Notes under the pieces: generated by a model
Database searches by the model: none
Seen by the model: only the letters and a program-made list of their open reading frames with translations
Told to the model about the DNA's origin: nothing
From: Rugalucina vietnamica
Taxonomy: Eukaryota; Mollusca; Bivalvia; Lucinida; Lucinidae
Length of the DNA: 64,000 nucleotides
Assembly (NCBI GenBank): GCA_964017185.1
Contig: OZ024877.1
Coordinates: forward strand, 7,418,006 to 7,482,005
Reading direction: 5' to 3'
Translations under genes and position numbers: made by a program
Part shown: positions 62,685 to 64,000 of the stretch, one piece after another
Layout: each line of letters begins with the position of its first letter
How positions within the stretch are numbered: the stretch's first letter is position 1

Positions 62685-64000
62685 ATGTTAGGCTCTGATA
62701 AACAGAGAGTGATCAATTCTGAATTACATAGGACTTCTGACAGGGACTCATCTAAGCAAGTAGAGGTAGACCTGGTAAAAACATTTGAAAGGTCATTTTC
62801 ACAGATCAGCAACCGTATGGATGTCTTTGAAGATTCTGTATTGAAGTTATCGTCAACAGTTACCTCTTTCATAAATACTGTGACAAAGCCCTCTCAGAAT
62901 AGGGATATAGAGAGATTAAATGAAAAGATTAATAATCTCGAACGGGAAAGCGAAAGCAATAAGAATCAAGTTAGTGAATTATCAAAACAGAACATAGCTT
63001 TGAGGAGAAAGAATGAAGAACTTGAAAATAGAAGTAGTGAATGGGAACAGAAAAATAGAAAGCTGTTAGATGACCTAGAATCAACAAAATTCAATTCTAG
63101 AATTGCACGAGATGACATTTCGTCTAAGTTGAGAATTGCGGAGAATCAGTTACAATGTAAAACATTATATATGGAAGAGAAAATTGATTCGCTACAACAG
63201 AAGTTATCTGAACAAACATCTGAACTCAAACAATATAGAGACATAATAAAGGATAAAGACGTAATGATTGATAAATTACAGACCCAAAGATATGATAGTG
63301 AAGGGGGCGAATGGTGCCTTCAGCCAAGAGGAAGACCTGCATTGAATAATGTGGGCGCATCACAAATGTCTTCAATTTCTGAAGTAGATGCCCAACCAAA
63401 CGGGGACATTGTTTTGTTGCATGATTCCGTGTGCAAACATGTTAATATGAGTCAATTGGTTGCCGGGACTAACATGAAAGGCTTAGAAATCAGATGTTCT
63501 AATATCGAGGCGTGTAGAGATGCTGTGAAAAAGTTTTCACGGTCTGTACCACACATTGTGGTCCATGTTGGAATCAATGACCTTCGTACACAAGATGTTG
63601 AAGTCGTGTTCACTAAATACTGTCAGATGGTACGGGATATTGCTGACAAATCTGAAAAAGTTACCATATCGCTGCTGTTGCCATGTGACGAGCAGCCACT
63701 ATCTAGTAGAGTGGTTGCTTTAAACAATAGATTAACCACAGAGTATGTGAAATCAGACGCGGATCATAAGTTAAATGTGTGTTTGAATGACAATTTCACA
63801 ACAAATGGAAGGCCAAATGCTAATTTATATGAGGACACAGTACATATTAATTTTGAAGGTACGAAAATTCTGTGTAGTAATCTAAAGAAAGTTATGAACC
63901 TTCTTAATAAAGCTGGTCAATCGGAAAGATCCGCGGATGGAGCAGGTCGATTCGTCAGGCCCAGGTCGCGGATGAATGGTTCTCTTCGTGGAGATAGATC
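62685..64000 (+). CDS. CR1-type LINE ORF1: coiled coil plus SGNH-esterase domain (partial, runs off the edge)
   Basis: The frame is open from the stop at 62613-62615 to the end of the window; the first ATG is 62685, giving at least 438 codons. Residues about 60-200 are rich in Glu, Lys, Asn and Leu in a heptad-like pattern, a probable coiled coil. After a short linker an SGNH-hydrolase domain follows: block I DIVLLHDSVCKH with Ser near 63425, block III HVGINDLR at about 63563-63586, and block V EDTVHINFEG with Asp-x-x-His at about 63832-63846. An esterase ORF1 is known for CR1-group LINEs, where it is thought to help RNA or membrane handling. The final residues are Arg- and Gly-rich. ORF2 should lie to the right. 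A host SGNH gene cannot be excluded. Confidence 0.8.
   Translation, partial: MLGSDKQRVINSELHRTSDRDSSKQVEVDLVKTFERSFSQISNRMDVFEDSVLKLSSTVTSFINTVTKPSQNRDIERLNEKINNLERESESNKNQVSELSKQNIALRRKNEELENRSSEWEQKNRKLLDDLESTKFNSRIARDDISSKLRIAENQLQCKTLYMEEKIDSLQQKLSEQTSELKQYRDIIKDKDVMIDKLQTQRYDSEGGEWCLQPRGRPALNNVGASQMSSISEVDAQPNGDIVLLHDSVCKHVNMSQLVAGTNMKGLEIRCSNIEACRDAVKKFSRSVPHIVVHVGINDLRTQDVEVVFTKYCQMVRDIADKSEKVTISLLLPCDEQPLSSRVVALNNRLTTEYVKSDADHKLNVCLNDNFTTNGRPNANLYEDTVHINFEGTKILCSNLKKVMNLLNKAGQSERSADGAGRFVRPRSRMNGSLRGDR

Overview
This window is eukaryotic nuclear DNA, most likely from a bivalve mollusc. The evidence is spliced genes in long introns, several bivalve-type tRNA-derived SINEs, Penelope-like elements, CR1/Jockey- and RTE-like LINEs, and dense short inverted-repeat elements. 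The taxon is an inference from repeat style; no species marker was seen.

Region 1 (about 0.7-23.6 kb, minus strand) is the 5' part of one large gene of the animal fatty acid synthase / FAS-like polyketide synthase family. I traced 18 coding exons by eye, from the ATG at 23607 to 1655. Splice sites and phases agree throughout, giving about 902 codons: a ketosynthase (KS), the KS-AT linker, an acyltransferase-like (AT) domain and the start of the linker before the dehydratase. The rest of the gene lies beyond the left edge. All three KS catalytic residues are present (Cys161, His294, His332). All three AT catalytic positions appear lost: the GHSLGE elbow reads GCGLTE, the Arg position is Val and the catalytic His position is Tyr. 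Three exons carry tandem duplications of their 3' part together with the 5' splice site (19, 8 and 2 copies). The introns hold about 15 copies of one MITE family with 4-bp A/T target duplications, and several of these sit 12-30 bp from a 3' splice site. A 1.5-kb foldback element and nested repeats with internal tandem arrays are also present.

Region 2 (about 23.6-48 kb) is mobile-element territory. It holds nested tandem-array elements (23.6-27.2 kb), a broken Penelope-like retroelement with an insertion in its RT gene (28.1-31.1 kb), TIR elements (31.2-33.5 kb), an RTE-like LINE with a C-terminal zinc finger (34.0-35.6 kb), a CR1/Jockey-like LINE split by another LINE (36.9-41.9 kb), two opposed LINE fragments (42.3-44.2 kb), a SINE interrupted by a mariner-like MITE (44.3-45.0 kb) and a second truncated Penelope-like copy (45.3-46.7 kb).

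Region 3 (about 48-64 kb) contains one clean host gene, an intronless TRIM-type RING/B-box protein of 773 aa (50999-53320, plus). It has four Penelope 3'-end copies around it, an 80-bp minisatellite split by a palindromic element (55.25-56.53 kb) and a G-poor CA-rich array (58.65-59.4 kb). At the right edge is an open reading frame of at least 438 codons (62685 to the end) that looks like a CR1-type LINE ORF1 with a coiled coil and an SGNH-esterase domain.
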